A stretch of DNA of 64,000 nt from Flavobacteriaceae bacterium UBA5950 (GTDB taxonomy: Bacteria; Bacteroidota; Bacteroidia; Flavobacteriales; Flavobacteriaceae): the NCBI GenBank assembly GCA_002430545.1, contig DJCM01000001.1, forward strand, positions 1 to 64,000, read 5' to 3'. Positions 36,879 to 47,777 of this stretch are shown here, piece by piece. The notes under the pieces were generated by a model. It ran no database searches and was not told the DNA's origin. It saw only the letters and a program-made list of their open reading frames with translations. Made by a program: the position numbers and the translations under genes. Positions within the stretch are counted from its first letter, which is position 1; each line of letters opens with the position of its first letter.

Positions 36879-39431
36879 ATGGATGATAACTTTTCTCCGC
36901 GTGTAAAAGACGTAATCAGCTACAGTAAAGAAGAGGCACTTCGATTGGGGCATGACTTTATTGGTACAGAGCATTTGATGCTTGGCATCCTAAGAGATGG
37001 CAGTGGCAAAGCCATCAATATTTTGAGCTCTTTAGAAATTGATTTAGACTACTTGAGAAGAAAAGTTGAAATATTAAGTCCTGCCAATTCTGCACAAGGT
37101 CAGATGGCCAACAACAAAAAAAATCTACATCTCACACGTCAAGCAGAGCGCGCATTAAAGACAACCTTTCTAGAGGCAAAACTCTTTCAAAATCCATCGA
37201 TCAATACAGCGCATCTATTGCTTTGTATTTTGCGAAATGAAAACGACCCAACGACCAAACTGCTACACAAGCTTCAAATCGATTATGAAACTGTAAAAGA
37301 TCATTTTAAAATGATTTCTGCTGACGAAAGCGACGAAGTGATGGATATCTCTATGTCCTCACCTATGTCTGAGGAACCAGAAGATGATGCAGGTCCAAAA
37401 AAATCAAATCCATTTGGCACATCAGAATCAAAATCAAGTAAAAAATCAAGCACCCCCGTTTTAGACAATTTTGGTAGAGACCTCACTGATTTGGCTATCA
37501 GCAATAAGCTCGACCCAGTAATTGGTCGTACCAAAGAGATTGAGCGTGTTTCTCAAATTTTAAGTCGTCGCAAAAAAAACAACCCATTGTTGATTGGAGA
37601 GCCAGGAGTTGGCAAATCAGCAATTGCAGAAGGTCTAGCCTTGCGCATTACACAAAAGAAAGTCGCACGTGTATTGTACAACAAACGAGTGGTTACCCTT
37701 GATTTGGCTAGTCTTGTTGCTGGAACAAAGTACAGAGGTCAGTTTGAAGAGCGAATGAAAGCTGTAATGAATGAGTTAGAAAAAAATGAGAACATCATAC
37801 TTTTTATTGATGAAATTCACACGATTGTAGGAGCTGGCGGGGCAACTGGCAGTCTCGATGCATCGAACATGTTTAAACCAGCACTTGCACGAGGAGAAAT
37901 TCAATGTATTGGCGCCACTACTCTCGATGAGTATCGCCAGCAAATAGAAAAAGATGGCGCACTCGAACGAAGATTTCAAAAGGTGATTGTCGAACCAACC
38001 TCAGTAGATGAAACCATTGAAATACTGCAAAACATTAAAGACAAGTACGAAAGCCATCACAATGTCAATTACACTGATGAAGCACTCATCGCCTGTGTAA
38101 AACTAACAAATCGTTATATGTCAGATCGTTTTTTACCAGACAAAGCGATTGACGCATTGGATGAAGCTGGATCGAGGGTCTATATCAACAATATGAATGT
38201 TCCCCAAGAAATTGTTGATCTCGAAGAAAAGCTAGAGAGTGTTCGAGAAGACAAGAACAGCGTCGTTAAAAAACAGAAATACGAAGAAGCAGCCAAACTT
38301 CGTGACGACGAAAAGCGAATCGAAAAGGAGCTGTTGCTAGCCCAAGAAGAGTGGCAAGAAACACAAAAAGAAAATCGAGTGACTGTCAACGAATCAGATA
38401 TTGCAGATGTGGTGTCGATGATGACAGGCATTCCTGTCAATCGTGTTGCCGAATCGGAAGGTATTCGTTTAAACAACCTTGCAGGCCAAATCAAAGAAAA
38501 AATTATTGGTCAAGACCAGGTTGTAGAAAAGGTTGTACGTGCAATTCAAAGAAATCGAGCAGGGTTGAAAAACCCCAAAAAACCAATTGGTTCATTTATC
38601 TTTTTAGGTCAAACTGGGGTTGGTAAAACACAATTGGCAAAAGTTCTAACAACAACTTTGTTTGATACCCCAGATGCACTCATTCGAATCGACATGAGTG
38701 AATACATGGAAAAATTTGCCATTTCACGACTGATTGGTGCGCCTCCAGGTTATGTGGGCTATGAAGAAGGTGGGCAGCTGACTGAAAAGGTGAGAAGAAA
38801 ACCCTATGCTGTTGTTCTTCTGGATGAAATTGAAAAAGCACACCCTGATGTCTTTAACATGCTTCTTCAAATTTTAGATGATGGCTTTATTACTGATTCC
38901 CTCGGCAGACGTGTTGACTTTAGAAATACGATTATCATCATGACATCGAATATTGGTGCTCGTCAGGTAAAAGACTTTGGGCTAGGTGTTGGATTTGGCA
39001 CAGCTGCAATCAAAGCACAAGCTGATGATCATACAAAAAGTGTGATCAAAAATGCTTTAAAGAAAACCTTTGCACCTGAATTTTTGAATCGAATTGATGA
39101 TGTTGTCATTTTCAATTCGCTCGAAAAAAGTCATATTGCAAAAATCATCAAGATTGAGCTAAAAGATTTAGAATCAAGAATACAAGAACTTGGATTCTCC
39201 CTCAGTCTAACTAAAAAGGCAATGGAATTCTTAAATGATAAAGGTTTTGATGCAGCATTTGGCGCTCGCCCTTTAAGTCGTGCAATACAAAAGTATATTG
39301 AGGACGTGCTCGCAGAGGAAATCGTGAAGAGTAAAATTCCAGAAGGTGCGTTGCTTCAATTTGATTGGGATGGCAAAAGTGAAAATCTAAGCTTTTCGCT
39401 TTCACATGAAAAGAACACTGCTAAGTCTTAA
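36879..39431 (+). CDS. clpC: ATP-dependent Clp protease ATP-binding subunit ClpC
   Basis: AAA+ unfoldase that feeds proteins to ClpP. 850 residues. In order: double Clp N-domain (about 1-145); acidic/serine linker (about 150-195); first AAA domain with Walker [10 protein letters not shown] (about 240) and Walker [11 protein letters not shown]; a UVR/coiled-coil middle segment ([24 protein letters not shown], about 465-490); second AAA domain with Walker [10 protein letters not shown] (about 577) and [11 protein letters not shown]; and a C-terminal D2-small domain ([22 protein letters not shown]). The short middle region identifies ClpC rather than ClpB. It is divergent from gyrA. Confidence 0.95.
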   Translation: MDDNFSPRVKDVISYSKEEALRLGHDFIGTEHLMLGILRDGSGKAINILSSLEIDLDYLRRKVEILSPANSAQGQMANNKKNLHLTRQAERALKTTFLEAKLFQNPSINTAHLLLCILRNENDPTTKLLHKLQIDYETVKDHFKMISADESDEVMDISMSSPMSEEPEDDAGPKKSNPFGTSESKSSKKSSTPVLDNFGRDLTDLAISNKLDPVIGRTKEIERVSQILSRRKKNNPLLIGEPGVGKSAIAEGLALRITQKKVARVLYNKRVVTLDLASLVAGTKYRGQFEERMKAVMNELEKNENIILFIDEIHTIVGAGGATGSLDASNMFKPALARGEIQCIGATTLDEYRQQIEKDGALERRFQKVIVEPTSVDETIEILQNIKDKYESHHNVNYTDEALIACVKLTNRYMSDRFLPDKAIDALDEAGSRVYINNMNVPQEIVDLEEKLESVREDKNSVVKKQKYEEAAKLRDDEKRIEKELLLAQEEWQETQKENRVTVNESDIADVVSMMTGIPVNRVAESEGIRLNNLAGQIKEKIIGQDQVVEKVVRAIQRNRAGLKNPKKPIGSFIFLGQTGVGKTQLAKVLTTTLFDTPDALIRIDMSEYMEKFAISRLIGAPPGYVGYEEGGQLTEKVRRKPYAVVLLDEIEKAHPDVFNMLLQILDDGFITDSLGRRVDFRNTIIIMTSNIGARQVKDFGLGVGFGTAAIKAQADDHTKSVIKNALKKTFAPEFLNRIDDVVIFNSLEKSHIAKIIKIELKDLESRIQELGFSLSLTKKAMEFLNDKGFDAAFGARPLSRAIQKYIEDVLAEEIVKSKIPEGALLQFDWDGKSENLSFSLSHEKNTAKS

Positions 39432-39494
39432 ACTTATTTCTTTTCACTGTCATTATTTTTTTCAAAATCATAGTATTTCGACTTTAAAATTTGA

Positions 39495-39502
39495 TATTTT
39501 TG
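39495..39502 (+). promoter_or_regulatory. -7 promoter box of the threonine operon
   Basis: TATTTTTG, exact match to TAnnTTTG, 51 bases before the thrA ATG. It is the only strong promoter signal between clpC and thrA. The leader would be about 45 bases, with no room for a classic attenuator peptide plus terminator. Confidence 0.4.
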
Positions 39503-39505
39503 CGC

Positions 39506-39518
39506 TTTGCTAAGCAAA
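39506..39518. promoter_or_regulatory. Palindrome at the predicted thrA transcription start
   Basis: TTTGCT-A-AGCAAA: perfect 6-base arms with a one-base centre, beginning 3 bases after the -7 box. A repressor bound here would cover the transcription start. No binding protein is known to me. Confidence 0.25.
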
Positions 39519-39553
39519 TGTGCTCCTTTCTTTGCTTATACAGGGTTTAAATT

Positions 39554-41995
39554 ATGATAGTAGCAAAATTTGGTGGAACTTCAGTTGCTGATAGTAGCTG
39601 CATCACTCGGGTACTCGAAATTGTTCAAAACAATTCAAAAAAACAAATTGTAGTCGTTTCTGCTTTTGGGGGTATTACCAATATGATTCAAGAGTCGGCA
39701 GCCATGGCAGCCAATGGGGATTTAAAATACCAAGAGATTTTATTGGAGATCGAAAAACGACATTTGAGTTGCATTAAGGAACTCATTCCAATCAAGACAC
39801 AAAGCAAGGTGCTGAGTCAAATCAAACAGCAACTCAATGCTTTGGGAACTCTTCATGAGGGAGTGTATTTGTTAAAAGAACTTTCTCCTACAACAAAAGA
39901 TCACATGTTGGGATTTGGGGAGCTTCTCTCCTATTTCATCATCGCAAAAGCTGCAGAAGTTCAAAAATTGGATGTTGGTTTAAAAAATGCTAGAGACCTT
40001 ATTTTTACAAGTGAAGACCTAGGGAAAAATATGGTCGATTACACCAAAACATTCGAATCGATACGTTCGTATTTCAAAACAGTAAAACATCGTATCACTA
40101 TCGTTCCAGGGTTTGTCGCTAGCGATTTAAATGACGTTCCTTCCACACTCGGTCGTGGTGGATCAGATTTGACTGCTGCTCTGTTTGCAAGTGCATTGGA
40201 CGCTGAGCAACTTGAAATTTGGACAGACGTGAGTGGGATGTTTACAGCGCATCCAAAATATGTTAAACAAGCACGTGCAATCAAACAACTCTCCTATCAT
40301 GAGGCCATGGAATTGTCACATTTTGGAGCAAAAGTGATATACCCACCAACACTCCAACCTGTAGCTGAAAAAAATATCCCAGTAGTCGTTAAAAACACTT
40401 TCCAGCCCAATGAGCCAGGAACATTTATTAGTAACGATAGTGCCTCGAATGGAGAGGTGGTTCGTGGAATCAGCTATATCGAAAACATTGCTTTACTCAC
40501 ACTTGAAGGAAGTGGGATGATAGGTATCCCTGGATACTCAAAAAAGTTACTATCAACGCTGGCAAAGGCAAAAATCAATGTCATCATGATGACACAGGCC
40601 TCATCAGAGCATTCGATTTGTATTGGTATTGAAAATGACCTAGCTACACAAGCCAAAAAATTGATAGAAAAGGATTTCGATTATGAAATCGAAACACAAC
40701 GAATCAATCCGATTTCTATTGAAAACAACCTGTCTATCATTGCTCTTGTTGGCGAAAAAATGAAGAGTTTTCAAGGAATCAGTGGAAAAATGTTCAGTGC
40801 TCTTGGGCGAAACAATGTCAATGTGAAGGCCATTGCACAAGGAGCGTCAGAAAGAAATATTACTGCTGTGATAGACTCTGCCAACACAAAACAGGCGTTG
40901 AATATTTTACACGAGGCTTTTTTCGAAGAAGATATCAAACAAATCAACTTGTTTGTCACAGGCGTTGGTAATGTAGGAAGTAAGCTTATCGAGCAACTGA
41001 ACAGTCAAAAAGAATATCTCCAAAACCAAATGAGACTTAATATCATAGTATCTGGTATTTCAAACTCAAGAAAAATGCTGATCGATGCAAATGGCATAGA
41101 CTTAGACCATTGGAATGAACTCCTAGATAAAGGAGAAAAAGCTGATCCAAGCACATTTTTTGAGCATATCAAAAATCTTAATCTTCGCAACTCGATTTTT
41201 GTAGATAACACTGCCAACGAAGATATTGCGCATACTTATCCACCCTTTTTAAAATCGAGTATCTCAGTCGTTACATGTAATAAAATTGCTGCCGCTGAAA
41301 CCTATGAATACTACAGTCATCTCAAACAACTGGCGCGAACTTACAATGCTCCATATTTATTTGAAACAAATGTTGGTGCTGGCCTTCCGATTATCGATAC
41401 CTTAAATCATCTGATTACTTCAGGAGATAAAGTGCATACCATACAGGCGATACTGTCGGGAAGTTTGAACTTTGTGTTTAACGAGTTCAATGATAAAACC
41501 ACCTTTAGAGAAGTGGTACAACAGGCAATGGATGCTGGCTTTACTGAACCTGATCCAAAAATTGACTTGAGTGGTGTGGATGTTGCTCGAAAAATATTGA
41601 TCCTGGCGCGAGAAAGTGGCTTACAAATGGAACTTTCAGATATTGAAAATGAGTCATTTTTGCCCCAAGAATGTTTGGACACAAAGGATAATGAAAGCTT
41701 TTTGTCGTCTTTGGATGATCACAATGATCACTTTAAAAGTCTATTCAATTCGGCTGCATCAAAAAATTGTCGTCTGAAATATGTTGCTGAGCTTGTTGAT
41801 GGCAAAGCCAAGGTTGGGTTAAAAGAAATACCGAATGGGCACGATTTCTTCAATTTGTCGGGTAGTGATAATATTGTATTGTTCTACACAGATCGCTATA
41901 AAGACCAACCTCTTATTGTCAAGGGTGCTGGTGCTGGTGGAGAGGTCACTGCTTCAGGAATATTCGCTGATATTATAAGGATAGCAAAACGCTAG
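39554..41995 (+). CDS. thrA: Bifunctional aspartate kinase/homoserine dehydrogenase I
   Basis: Carries out two steps of threonine synthesis: phosphorylation of aspartate and reduction of aspartate semialdehyde to homoserine. 813 residues. The N-terminal kinase (about 1-290) starts [13 protein letters not shown] and contains [16 protein letters not shown] and [13 protein letters not shown]. Two ACT regulatory domains lie at about 305-460 ([33 protein letters not shown]). The dehydrogenase part (about 463-813) has the NAD(P)-binding loop [11 protein letters not shown] and the conserved [14 protein letters not shown]. The ACT domains imply feedback inhibition by threonine. It is followed 2 bases later by thrB. 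Confidence 0.96.
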   Translation: MIVAKFGGTSVADSSCITRVLEIVQNNSKKQIVVVSAFGGITNMIQESAAMAANGDLKYQEILLEIEKRHLSCIKELIPIKTQSKVLSQIKQQLNALGTLHEGVYLLKELSPTTKDHMLGFGELLSYFIIAKAAEVQKLDVGLKNARDLIFTSEDLGKNMVDYTKTFESIRSYFKTVKHRITIVPGFVASDLNDVPSTLGRGGSDLTAALFASALDAEQLEIWTDVSGMFTAHPKYVKQARAIKQLSYHEAMELSHFGAKVIYPPTLQPVAEKNIPVVVKNTFQPNEPGTFISNDSASNGEVVRGISYIENIALLTLEGSGMIGIPGYSKKLLSTLAKAKINVIMMTQASSEHSICIGIENDLATQAKKLIEKDFDYEIETQRINPISIENNLSIIALVGEKMKSFQGISGKMFSALGRNNVNVKAIAQGASERNITAVIDSANTKQALNILHEAFFEEDIKQINLFVTGVGNVGSKLIEQLNSQKEYLQNQMRLNIIVSGISNSRKMLIDANGIDLDHWNELLDKGEKADPSTFFEHIKNLNLRNSIFVDNTANEDIAHTYPPFLKSSISVVTCNKIAAAETYEYYSHLKQLARTYNAPYLFETNVGAGLPIIDTLNHLITSGDKVHTIQAILSGSLNFVFNEFNDKTTFREVVQQAMDAGFTEPDPKIDLSGVDVARKILILARESGLQMELSDIENESFLPQECLDTKDNESFLSSLDDHNDHFKSLFNSAASKNCRLKYVAELVDGKAKVGLKEIPNGHDFFNLSGSDNIVLFYTDRYKDQPLIVKGAGAGGEVTASGIFADIIRIAKR

Positions 41996-41997
41996 AT

Positions 41998-42918
41998 ATG
42001 AATCATGTTTCTGTATTTGCCCCTGCCAGTGTAGCCAATATATCATGTGGATTCGATGTATTGGGCGTTTGCTTAGACAATATAGGAGACACCCTTCATA
42101 TTCAAGAAACATCTAAACCTGGAATTGAGATCACAGAAATCATTGGTCAGGATTTACCCCTTGACCCAAAAAAAAATGTAGCAAGCGTGGCTGGCATGGC
42201 TCTTTTGGCAGATCACAACAGCGTAAGAGGTTTTGAAATCAAAATCGAAAAAGGTATTAAAGCAGGGAGTGGCATCGGAAGTTCTTCGGCAAGTGCAGCA
42301 GGTGCTGTTGTTGGAATTAATCATTTATTGGGAAATCCATATACTAGAAACGAGCTGATTTCGTTTGCAATGGAAGGCGAACGTGTTGCCTGTGGCACTG
42401 CTCATGCTGATAATGTTTCGCCTGTTTTGATGGGTGGCTTTACCCTTGTTCGAAGCCTCAATCCACTAGACGTTGTTACCCTCAATTCACCACTGGAATT
42501 GGTTGTCACGATTATCCATCCAGAAATTGAAATTAAAACTGCTGATGCGCGTGCTGTTTTGCTCGACAAACTACATCTCAAACAAGCAGTAGCACAAACA
42601 GCAAACCTAGGTGCATTGGTCACTGGATTATTTAAGGAAGATTATGAGTTGATCCGTCGATCACTCGTCGATCATATCGTCGAACCAGTACGTTCCATGC
42701 TCATTCCTGGGTTTGGTGAACTCAAAAAGGCAGCGAATGAAGCAGGTGCACTGGGAACTGGAATCTCAGGTTCTGGACCTTCTGTCTTTGCACTATCAAA
42801 AGGTATGACTACAGCAAAAAATGTGGGATTAGCCATGCAGAAAGTTTATGACAAAATTGAAGTTCCCTACAAAACATACATCAGTTCTATCAATAATAAA
42901 GGTGTAAAAATTCTATAA
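41998..42918 (+). CDS. thrB: Homoserine kinase
   Basis: Phosphorylates homoserine with ATP in the threonine pathway (GHMP kinase family). 306 residues. N-terminal [22 protein letters not shown], the ATP-binding loop [20 protein letters not shown] (about 90-109) and the C-terminal GHMP motif [14 protein letters not shown] (about 250-265) are all present. The gene lies between thrA (2-base gap) and thrC (5-base gap) in one operon. Confidence 0.96.
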   Translation: MNHVSVFAPASVANISCGFDVLGVCLDNIGDTLHIQETSKPGIEITEIIGQDLPLDPKKNVASVAGMALLADHNSVRGFEIKIEKGIKAGSGIGSSSASAAGAVVGINHLLGNPYTRNELISFAMEGERVACGTAHADNVSPVLMGGFTLVRSLNPLDVVTLNSPLELVVTIIHPEIEIKTADARAVLLDKLHLKQAVAQTANLGALVTGLFKEDYELIRRSLVDHIVEPVRSMLIPGFGELKKAANEAGALGTGISGSGPSVFALSKGMTTAKNVGLAMQKVYDKIEVPYKTYISSINNKGVKIL

Positions 42919-42923
42919 TTAAA

Positions 42924-44231
42924 ATGCAATATTTTAGTTTGAACAACAATGCTAAGGCAGTTGGTTTTGAAAAGGCAGTACGATTTGGACTTGCACCAGA
43001 TCGAGGTCTTTATTTTCCACAACAAATCGACGCACTCAGTGACTCGTTTTGGGACAATTTCCTGCAAATGAGTCATCATGAAATTGCCTTACATGCCATC
43101 GAGCAGTTTGTTGGTGTTGAGATTCCCAAAGATGAATTACAAAAAATTGTTGAAGACACTTTGTGTTTTGAATTTCCAGTTGTTGAACTTAATCAAAACC
43201 TTGCCACGCTTGAACTCTTTCATGGACCAACAATGGCTTTCAAAGATGTTGGTGGTCGTTTTATGGCGCGTTGCCTAGGCTATTTCAATCAAAATTCTGA
43301 TGAAAAAGTTACTGTACTCGTTGCGACTTCAGGAGACACTGGAGGTGCAGTTGCAAGTGGGTTTTTGGGTGTACCTGGGGTTGAGGTGGTGATTTTATAC
43401 CCAAAGGGAAAGGTCAGTCATATACAAGAGCTTCAACTCACAACGCAAGGTCAGAATATCACTGCATTAGAAGTTGATGGTGTTTTTGATGATTGTCAAG
43501 AAATGGTTAAAACTGCCTTTCTCGACGAGACATTAAAACCCCACCGAAATTTGACTTCTGCCAATTCAATTAATGTTGCACGATGGCTACCCCAATCGTT
43601 TTACTACTTCTTCGCAGTGCAAGAATTGATGAAACGAAAGGTGAAAAACCCAATTGTGTTTTCTGTTCCAAGTGGAAATTTTGGGAATATCTGTGCTGGG
43701 TTTATTGCCAAAGAATTAGGGCTTCCCGTTTCGCATTTTATCGCTAGCACAAATCAAAACAACACATTTCCCAGATATATGGAAAGTGGAATATATGATC
43801 CACAACCCTCTGTGCAAACCATTTCAAATGCAATGGATGTTGGAAACCCAAGTAATTTTGATCGAATCAACAAGCTCTTTAACCAAGACTTATATCGCTT
43901 AAAAAATGTTTGCTCGTCTTACTATTTCTCTGACAAAGAAACACATAAAGCAATGCAAGAAATCTATGAAAGTTTCAGCTATGTGGCAGATCCCCATGGA
44001 GCTATTGGATACTTGGGCTTGCAAAAATACTTTGAGAACAATGCAGATTGTTATGGAGTATTTTTAGAGACTGCACATCCTGTCAAGTTTTTAGATGTCG
44101 TTGAAAAAGCGGTCAAAACGAAGGTAAACATCCCTCCACAAATCGAAGAAATATTAGATTGTGTTCCTGAAAAAACAGCTATTTCTTCTTATCGTGAACT
44201 CAAAGAATATTTAATCGACAACGCTGTCTAA
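42924..44231 (+). CDS. thrC: Threonine synthase
   Basis: Converts phosphohomoserine to threonine with pyridoxal phosphate. 435 residues. The N-terminal helix reads KAVGFEKAVRFGLAPDRGLYFPQ; the PLP lysine is in ELFHGPTMAFKDVGGRFMAR (about 92-111); VATSGDTGGAVASGF forms the phosphate-binding loop. The length and the early HGPTMAFKD motif fit the bacterial ThrC class. It is last in the thr operon, and its last 21 bases overlap the convergent aminopeptidase gene. Confidence 0.96.
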   Translation: MQYFSLNNNAKAVGFEKAVRFGLAPDRGLYFPQQIDALSDSFWDNFLQMSHHEIALHAIEQFVGVEIPKDELQKIVEDTLCFEFPVVELNQNLATLELFHGPTMAFKDVGGRFMARCLGYFNQNSDEKVTVLVATSGDTGGAVASGFLGVPGVEVVILYPKGKVSHIQELQLTTQGQNITALEVDGVFDDCQEMVKTAFLDETLKPHRNLTSANSINVARWLPQSFYYFFAVQELMKRKVKNPIVFSVPSGNFGNICAGFIAKELGLPVSHFIASTNQNNTFPRYMESGIYDPQPSVQTISNAMDVGNPSNFDRINKLFNQDLYRLKNVCSSYYFSDKETHKAMQEIYESFSYVADPHGAIGYLGLQKYFENNADCYGVFLETAHPVKFLDVVEKAVKTKVNIPPQIEEILDCVPEKTAISSYRELKEYLIDNAV

Positions 44232-45653
44232 CGATGGCAATACAAACTGATCTAGAGGACTGCTTTGTGCAGTGATTGCCTCGATTTTTTCAATTTCTCT
44301 TGGTGCAGCTGCAGATAGGTTTACAGGTCCCTCGTTCGTAATCAATATGTCATCCTCAATGCGAATGGCTATCCCCCACCATTTTGGATCGCATGGACTA
44401 TTTGGAGGGATATAAATCCCAGGTTCAACAGTAATGACAGAGTTGGCTCGTAGAGGTCCATAGGTACCAGGGTCATGCACATCTAGACCAATATAATGAG
44501 ATGTTCCATGAGGAAAATAGGTGCGAACTTCTTTTTCAGACTCGATAATTCCAAGGTCAATCAGCCCTTGTTGAATAATCGATCGAGCGACGCGATGAGG
44601 GTCAGAAAATGAAGCCCCAACAACCGAGGCTTCTATCCCTGCATTTTGCGCTGCTAGTACAAGGTTGTAAATCTCAGCTTGCTCTTTGGTGAATTTTCCA
44701 TTGGCTGGAATGGTTCGAGTTACATCTGCAGTGTAGTTCTGAAACTCGGCTCCTACATCCATCAACACAAGTTGATTACCCACCTGATCGGAAGTGTTTG
44801 CAGTGTAGTGAAGTACACATCCATGTGCACCTGCCCCAACAATTGAGGGGTAGCCAACATGCTTTGCACCATATTTTTTAAAGATAAATTCATGTATTCC
44901 CTGAAGTTCACGCTCGGATATGTTTGGATGAATGGCTTTCATCACCTCAACTTGTCCAATGGCTGACATTGCAACCGCCTGTTTGAGTATTTCAATTTCT
45001 TTTGCTGTTTTGATTTCTCGTAATGACCCAATCACATCTGGCAAATACTCTTGGTCTATTGTGAGTGAGTTATCCTCGGGTGTAGAAAGTTCCGATTGCG
45101 CAGAGATGAAGCCTTTAAAAGCAGTAAGAAGTGAATACAGGTCATTTTCATTTCTCGTGTGATCACGAACATCATCAAAAAATGGAAAATGGTTGATGTT
45201 ATTTATCCCTTGTAAAGATGACAAGAAGGACTTAAACTTGGTGTTGCTCAGCACCTTATCAATTGCATACTCTTTTTCCGTTGCCTTTGGTCCTTTGATA
45301 TCTCCTTCCCAAAGTGCATAGTATGGGTCTTGGTCACGAACAAAGAGAATTTCTTGCACAGATGAACCTTCAACATCCATAGGCGTGCCGAGCAATACAA
45401 GTGCTGCATGTGCTTCTTGGAGTCCTGTTAGGTAATAAAAATTTGGATTTTGATGATATGGGTGATCAACATCGTTGGCTCTGTTTCGGATTGGGGCAGA
45501 AAAAATCACCGAAATGCTGTTTGGAGGAAGTTGTTCCAGTACCATTTGCCTGCGTTCTTTATGAAAACTGAGGTCAAGAGCTGGTGGTTCCTTTTGCTGC
45601 GAGTGAAGAATAAAAGTCGTCAAAAAAACGAATGTAATTGAAAGTCTAAACAT
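44211..45653 (-). CDS. Xaa-Pro aminopeptidase (M24B), exported
   Basis: Metallopeptidase that removes N-terminal residues next to proline. The ATG at 45653 gives 480 residues with signal peptide MFRLSITFVFLTTFILHSQ; upstream Mets in the same frame would put extra residues before it. An aminopeptidase P N-domain (about 25-160) precedes the pita-bread domain (about 215-455). Metal ligands are visible: two Asp in LMDVGAEFQNYTADVTRTIP, His in HGTSHYIGLDVHD, Glu in VEPGIYIPP and Glu in IRIEDDILIT. The exported form is common in Bacteroidota. It overlaps the thrC end tail to tail. Confidence 0.92.
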   Translation of the reverse strand: MFRLSITFVFLTTFILHSQQKEPPALDLSFHKERRQMVLEQLPPNSISVIFSAPIRNRANDVDHPYHQNPNFYYLTGLQEAHAALVLLGTPMDVEGSSVQEILFVRDQDPYYALWEGDIKGPKATEKEYAIDKVLSNTKFKSFLSSLQGINNINHFPFFDDVRDHTRNENDLYSLLTAFKGFISAQSELSTPEDNSLTIDQEYLPDVIGSLREIKTAKEIEILKQAVAMSAIGQVEVMKAIHPNISERELQGIHEFIFKKYGAKHVGYPSIVGAGAHGCVLHYTANTSDQVGNQLVLMDVGAEFQNYTADVTRTIPANGKFTKEQAEIYNLVLAAQNAGIEASVVGASFSDPHRVARSIIQQGLIDLGIIESEKEVRTYFPHGTSHYIGLDVHDPGTYGPLRANSVITVEPGIYIPPNSPCDPKWWGIAIRIEDDILITNEGPVNLSAAAPREIEKIEAITAQSSPLDQFVLPSLDSVVD

Positions 45654-45662
45654 TATTAACAT

Positions 45663-45696
45663 TTTGTACAAAATAAGCAAAATCCCCCTATTTTTG
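45663..45696 (+). promoter_or_regulatory. Promoter of gcvT
   Basis: TTTG at 45663-45666 and TATTTTTG at 45689-45696 (exact TAnnTTTG) with a 22-base spacer. The -7 box ends 11 bases before the ATG at 45708, so the 5' leader would be only a few bases. Confidence 0.45.
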
Positions 45697-45707
45697 AAAA
45701 AATCCAA

Positions 45708-46784
45708 ATGAAAAAAACATCACTTCATACATGTCATTTGGCACTTCAAGCCAAGATGGTTCCATTCGCTGGGTTTGAAATGCCTGTGCAATACACAGGC
45801 GTTGTTAGCGAGCACCATGCTGTTCGTGAGCATGCTGGGCTTTTTGATGTTTCACATATGGGACAGTTTTTGATCAGAGGACCTCAAGCTGTTCCCCTAA
45901 TTCAACATGTATTTAGTAATGATGTTGAACGTTTAGATATCGGACAAGCGCAATATGGCTATATGCCAAATGCAAAAGGTGGGATTGTCGATGATTTACT
46001 CGTTTATCGAATCGATCAGCAGCGTTATATGCTTGTTGTCAATGCAGCAAATATTGAAAAAGATTGGAATTGGTTGGTGACCCATAACAAGATGTTTGGA
46101 GCAACACTTGAAAATCAGTCTGATCAGTGGAGTTTGTTGGCACTGCAAGGTCCAAAAGCGACTTCGATACTGGCTACACTCACAGAAGCTACTGTTGCAA
46201 AAATTCCTTTTTACAGCTTCATACATAACACAGTTGCAGGGGTAGAAAATATCTTGATTTCTGCGACAGGCTATACAGGCTCTGGTGGTTATGAGCTTTA
46301 CATTCCCAATGAGAATGCAGAAAAGATTTGGAATTCTCTACTCGACAATGGTGCAGAACCATGTGGTTTGGCTGCTCGAAACACCCTTCGAATTGAAATG
46401 GGTTATTGTTTGTATGGAAATGACATTGATGATAGCACCTCTCCTATCGCTGCTGGCTTGCGTTGGTGCACTGCATTTTCCAAAGATTTTGTCAGTAAAG
46501 ACATCATTGAGCAACAGAAAGCAGCAGGCACAAATACGAAAAGAGTTGGGTTTGTCCTCAACGAACGTGGAATTCCAAGAGAAGGCTACGCTTTGACAGA
46601 TGTTGATGGAAATAATATAGGTACAGTAACGTCTGGCACACAATCACCATCTTTTGAAAAGGGAATTGGTATGGGCTATGTTGAGCGACAGCATGCAGTT
46701 GTCGGAAACAATATACAGGTCGTCATTCGAAATAAATCGATTCTGGCTACAATTACCTCACTTCCTTTTTACAGTGCATCATGA
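45708..46784 (+). CDS. gcvT: Glycine cleavage system T protein (aminomethyltransferase)
   Basis: Transfers the methylene group from the H-protein-bound aminomethyl intermediate to tetrahydrofolate and releases ammonia. 358 residues, the usual length. Family motifs: [13 protein letters not shown] (about 17-29), [12 protein letters not shown] (about 42-53), [24 protein letters not shown] (about 186-200) and [15 protein letters not shown] near the C-terminal part. The other glycine cleavage genes are not in the window. The next gene begins inside its stop (ATGA overlap). Confidence 0.96.
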   Translation: MKKTSLHTCHLALQAKMVPFAGFEMPVQYTGVVSEHHAVREHAGLFDVSHMGQFLIRGPQAVPLIQHVFSNDVERLDIGQAQYGYMPNAKGGIVDDLLVYRIDQQRYMLVVNAANIEKDWNWLVTHNKMFGATLENQSDQWSLLALQGPKATSILATLTEATVAKIPFYSFIHNTVAGVENILISATGYTGSGGYELYIPNENAEKIWNSLLDNGAEPCGLAARNTLRIEMGYCLYGNDIDDSTSPIAAGLRWCTAFSKDFVSKDIIEQQKAAGTNTKRVGFVLNERGIPREGYALTDVDGNNIGTVTSGTQSPSFEKGIGMGYVERQHAVVGNNIQVVIRNKSILATITSLPFYSAS

Positions 46785-47605
46785 AACGCGTATTGCTTTT
46801 TGGTGGAAGTGGTTTTTTGGGTCGTGCACTCTTCAAGGAGTTGCATCCATATATGGATGTTTTTGGCACCTTCTGCAACCAAACTAAATTTGAAAGTAAT
46901 AAGAGGTACTATCATTATGACTTTCGAGAGGATTCTCCTTTAAAAATTTTAAGAAAAATCAAGCCAGACATTATCATTTCATGCCTTCGAGGCGATGCTG
47001 AAGAGCAGTTTATCGCGCATGATTTGATTATAGATTTTAGCACCAAACACGAATCAAAACTCATTTTTTTATCATCTGCCAATGTCTTTGACGGTTTTTG
47101 GCATTACCCCAGTTATGAACACGATAAGACTTATTCAGAAAGTACCTATGGTCTTCTTAAAATCAAAATCGAAAACAAGGTGATGCGAATGCCCCCTTTT
47201 AGTTGGGCAATTGCACGTTTGCCAATGGTGTTTGGCGCAAATACACCAAGAGTTTTAGAGCTTAAAAATGCCATTAAAGAACAAATCCCTTATGAGATTT
47301 TTCCGAATACTGTTATGAATCTCACAACAGATGATTTTGTTACTCAACAACTGCACTATATCGTGAATCGAAATTTATGGGGGATTTTTCATTTGGGGAG
47401 TACAGATTTAATCCATCATGATGACTTTATTTTTCAACTTGTCGATGGTCTTCATCTCAACACAAAACCCATCTACAAGCATGTGTATGCTAGTAACAAT
47501 GATCGCTATATTGTGGCACTACCAAAACATAACAAACTGCCTGAACATCTTCGCTTTCAGTGTGATGACGTTCTCCAAAACAGCTTGCAGGGCTTGAAAA
47601 AATAA
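46781..47605 (+). CDS. RmlD-like NAD(P)-dependent sugar-nucleotide reductase
   Basis: Short-chain dehydrogenase related to dTDP-4-dehydrorhamnose reductase. 274 residues. Rossmann loop LFGGSGFLGRALF (6-18), a later SSANVFDG (substrate region) and the Ser-Tyr-Lys-like triad with YGLLKIKIEN giving Tyr and Lys. The C-terminal part has WAIARLPMVFGAN. It lies alone with gcvT (4-base overlap) rather than among rhamnose genes, so the substrate is unknown. Confidence 0.75.
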   Translation: MKRVLLFGGSGFLGRALFKELHPYMDVFGTFCNQTKFESNKRYYHYDFREDSPLKILRKIKPDIIISCLRGDAEEQFIAHDLIIDFSTKHESKLIFLSSANVFDGFWHYPSYEHDKTYSESTYGLLKIKIENKVMRMPPFSWAIARLPMVFGANTPRVLELKNAIKEQIPYEIFPNTVMNLTTDDFVTQQLHYIVNRNLWGIFHLGSTDLIHHDDFIFQLVDGLHLNTKPIYKHVYASNNDRYIVALPKHNKLPEHLRFQCDDVLQNSLQGLKK

Positions 47606-47664
47606 GATTATGACTGGGAAATACCTTCAGTTGTCTTTCGCAGTCGTTGCATTCTAAAATTAAT

Positions 47665-47672
47665 TACCTTTG
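47665..47672 (+). promoter_or_regulatory. -7 box upstream of the GIN-domain pseudogene
   Basis: TACCTTTG, exact match to TAnnTTTG, in the 172-base gap 47606-47777. It is about 105 bases before the pseudogene ATG. An 18-codon ORF starts 3 bases after the box (47676) but has no recognisable product. Confidence 0.3.
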
Positions 47673-47777
47673 AAGATGAGCTATCCAAGTCTCCTAAACC
47701 ACAGTGACCTTTATCAATTGAAGCCGTCCTGAATAGCCATTTGATTGCAAACCTTTTATTAACCTAAAACCTTACTT

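Noticed and set aside
47676..47732. An 18-codon ORF starting 3 bases after an exact -7 box
   Set aside because: No ribosome-binding site, no recognisable product and too short to support; kept only as a remark on the promoter.
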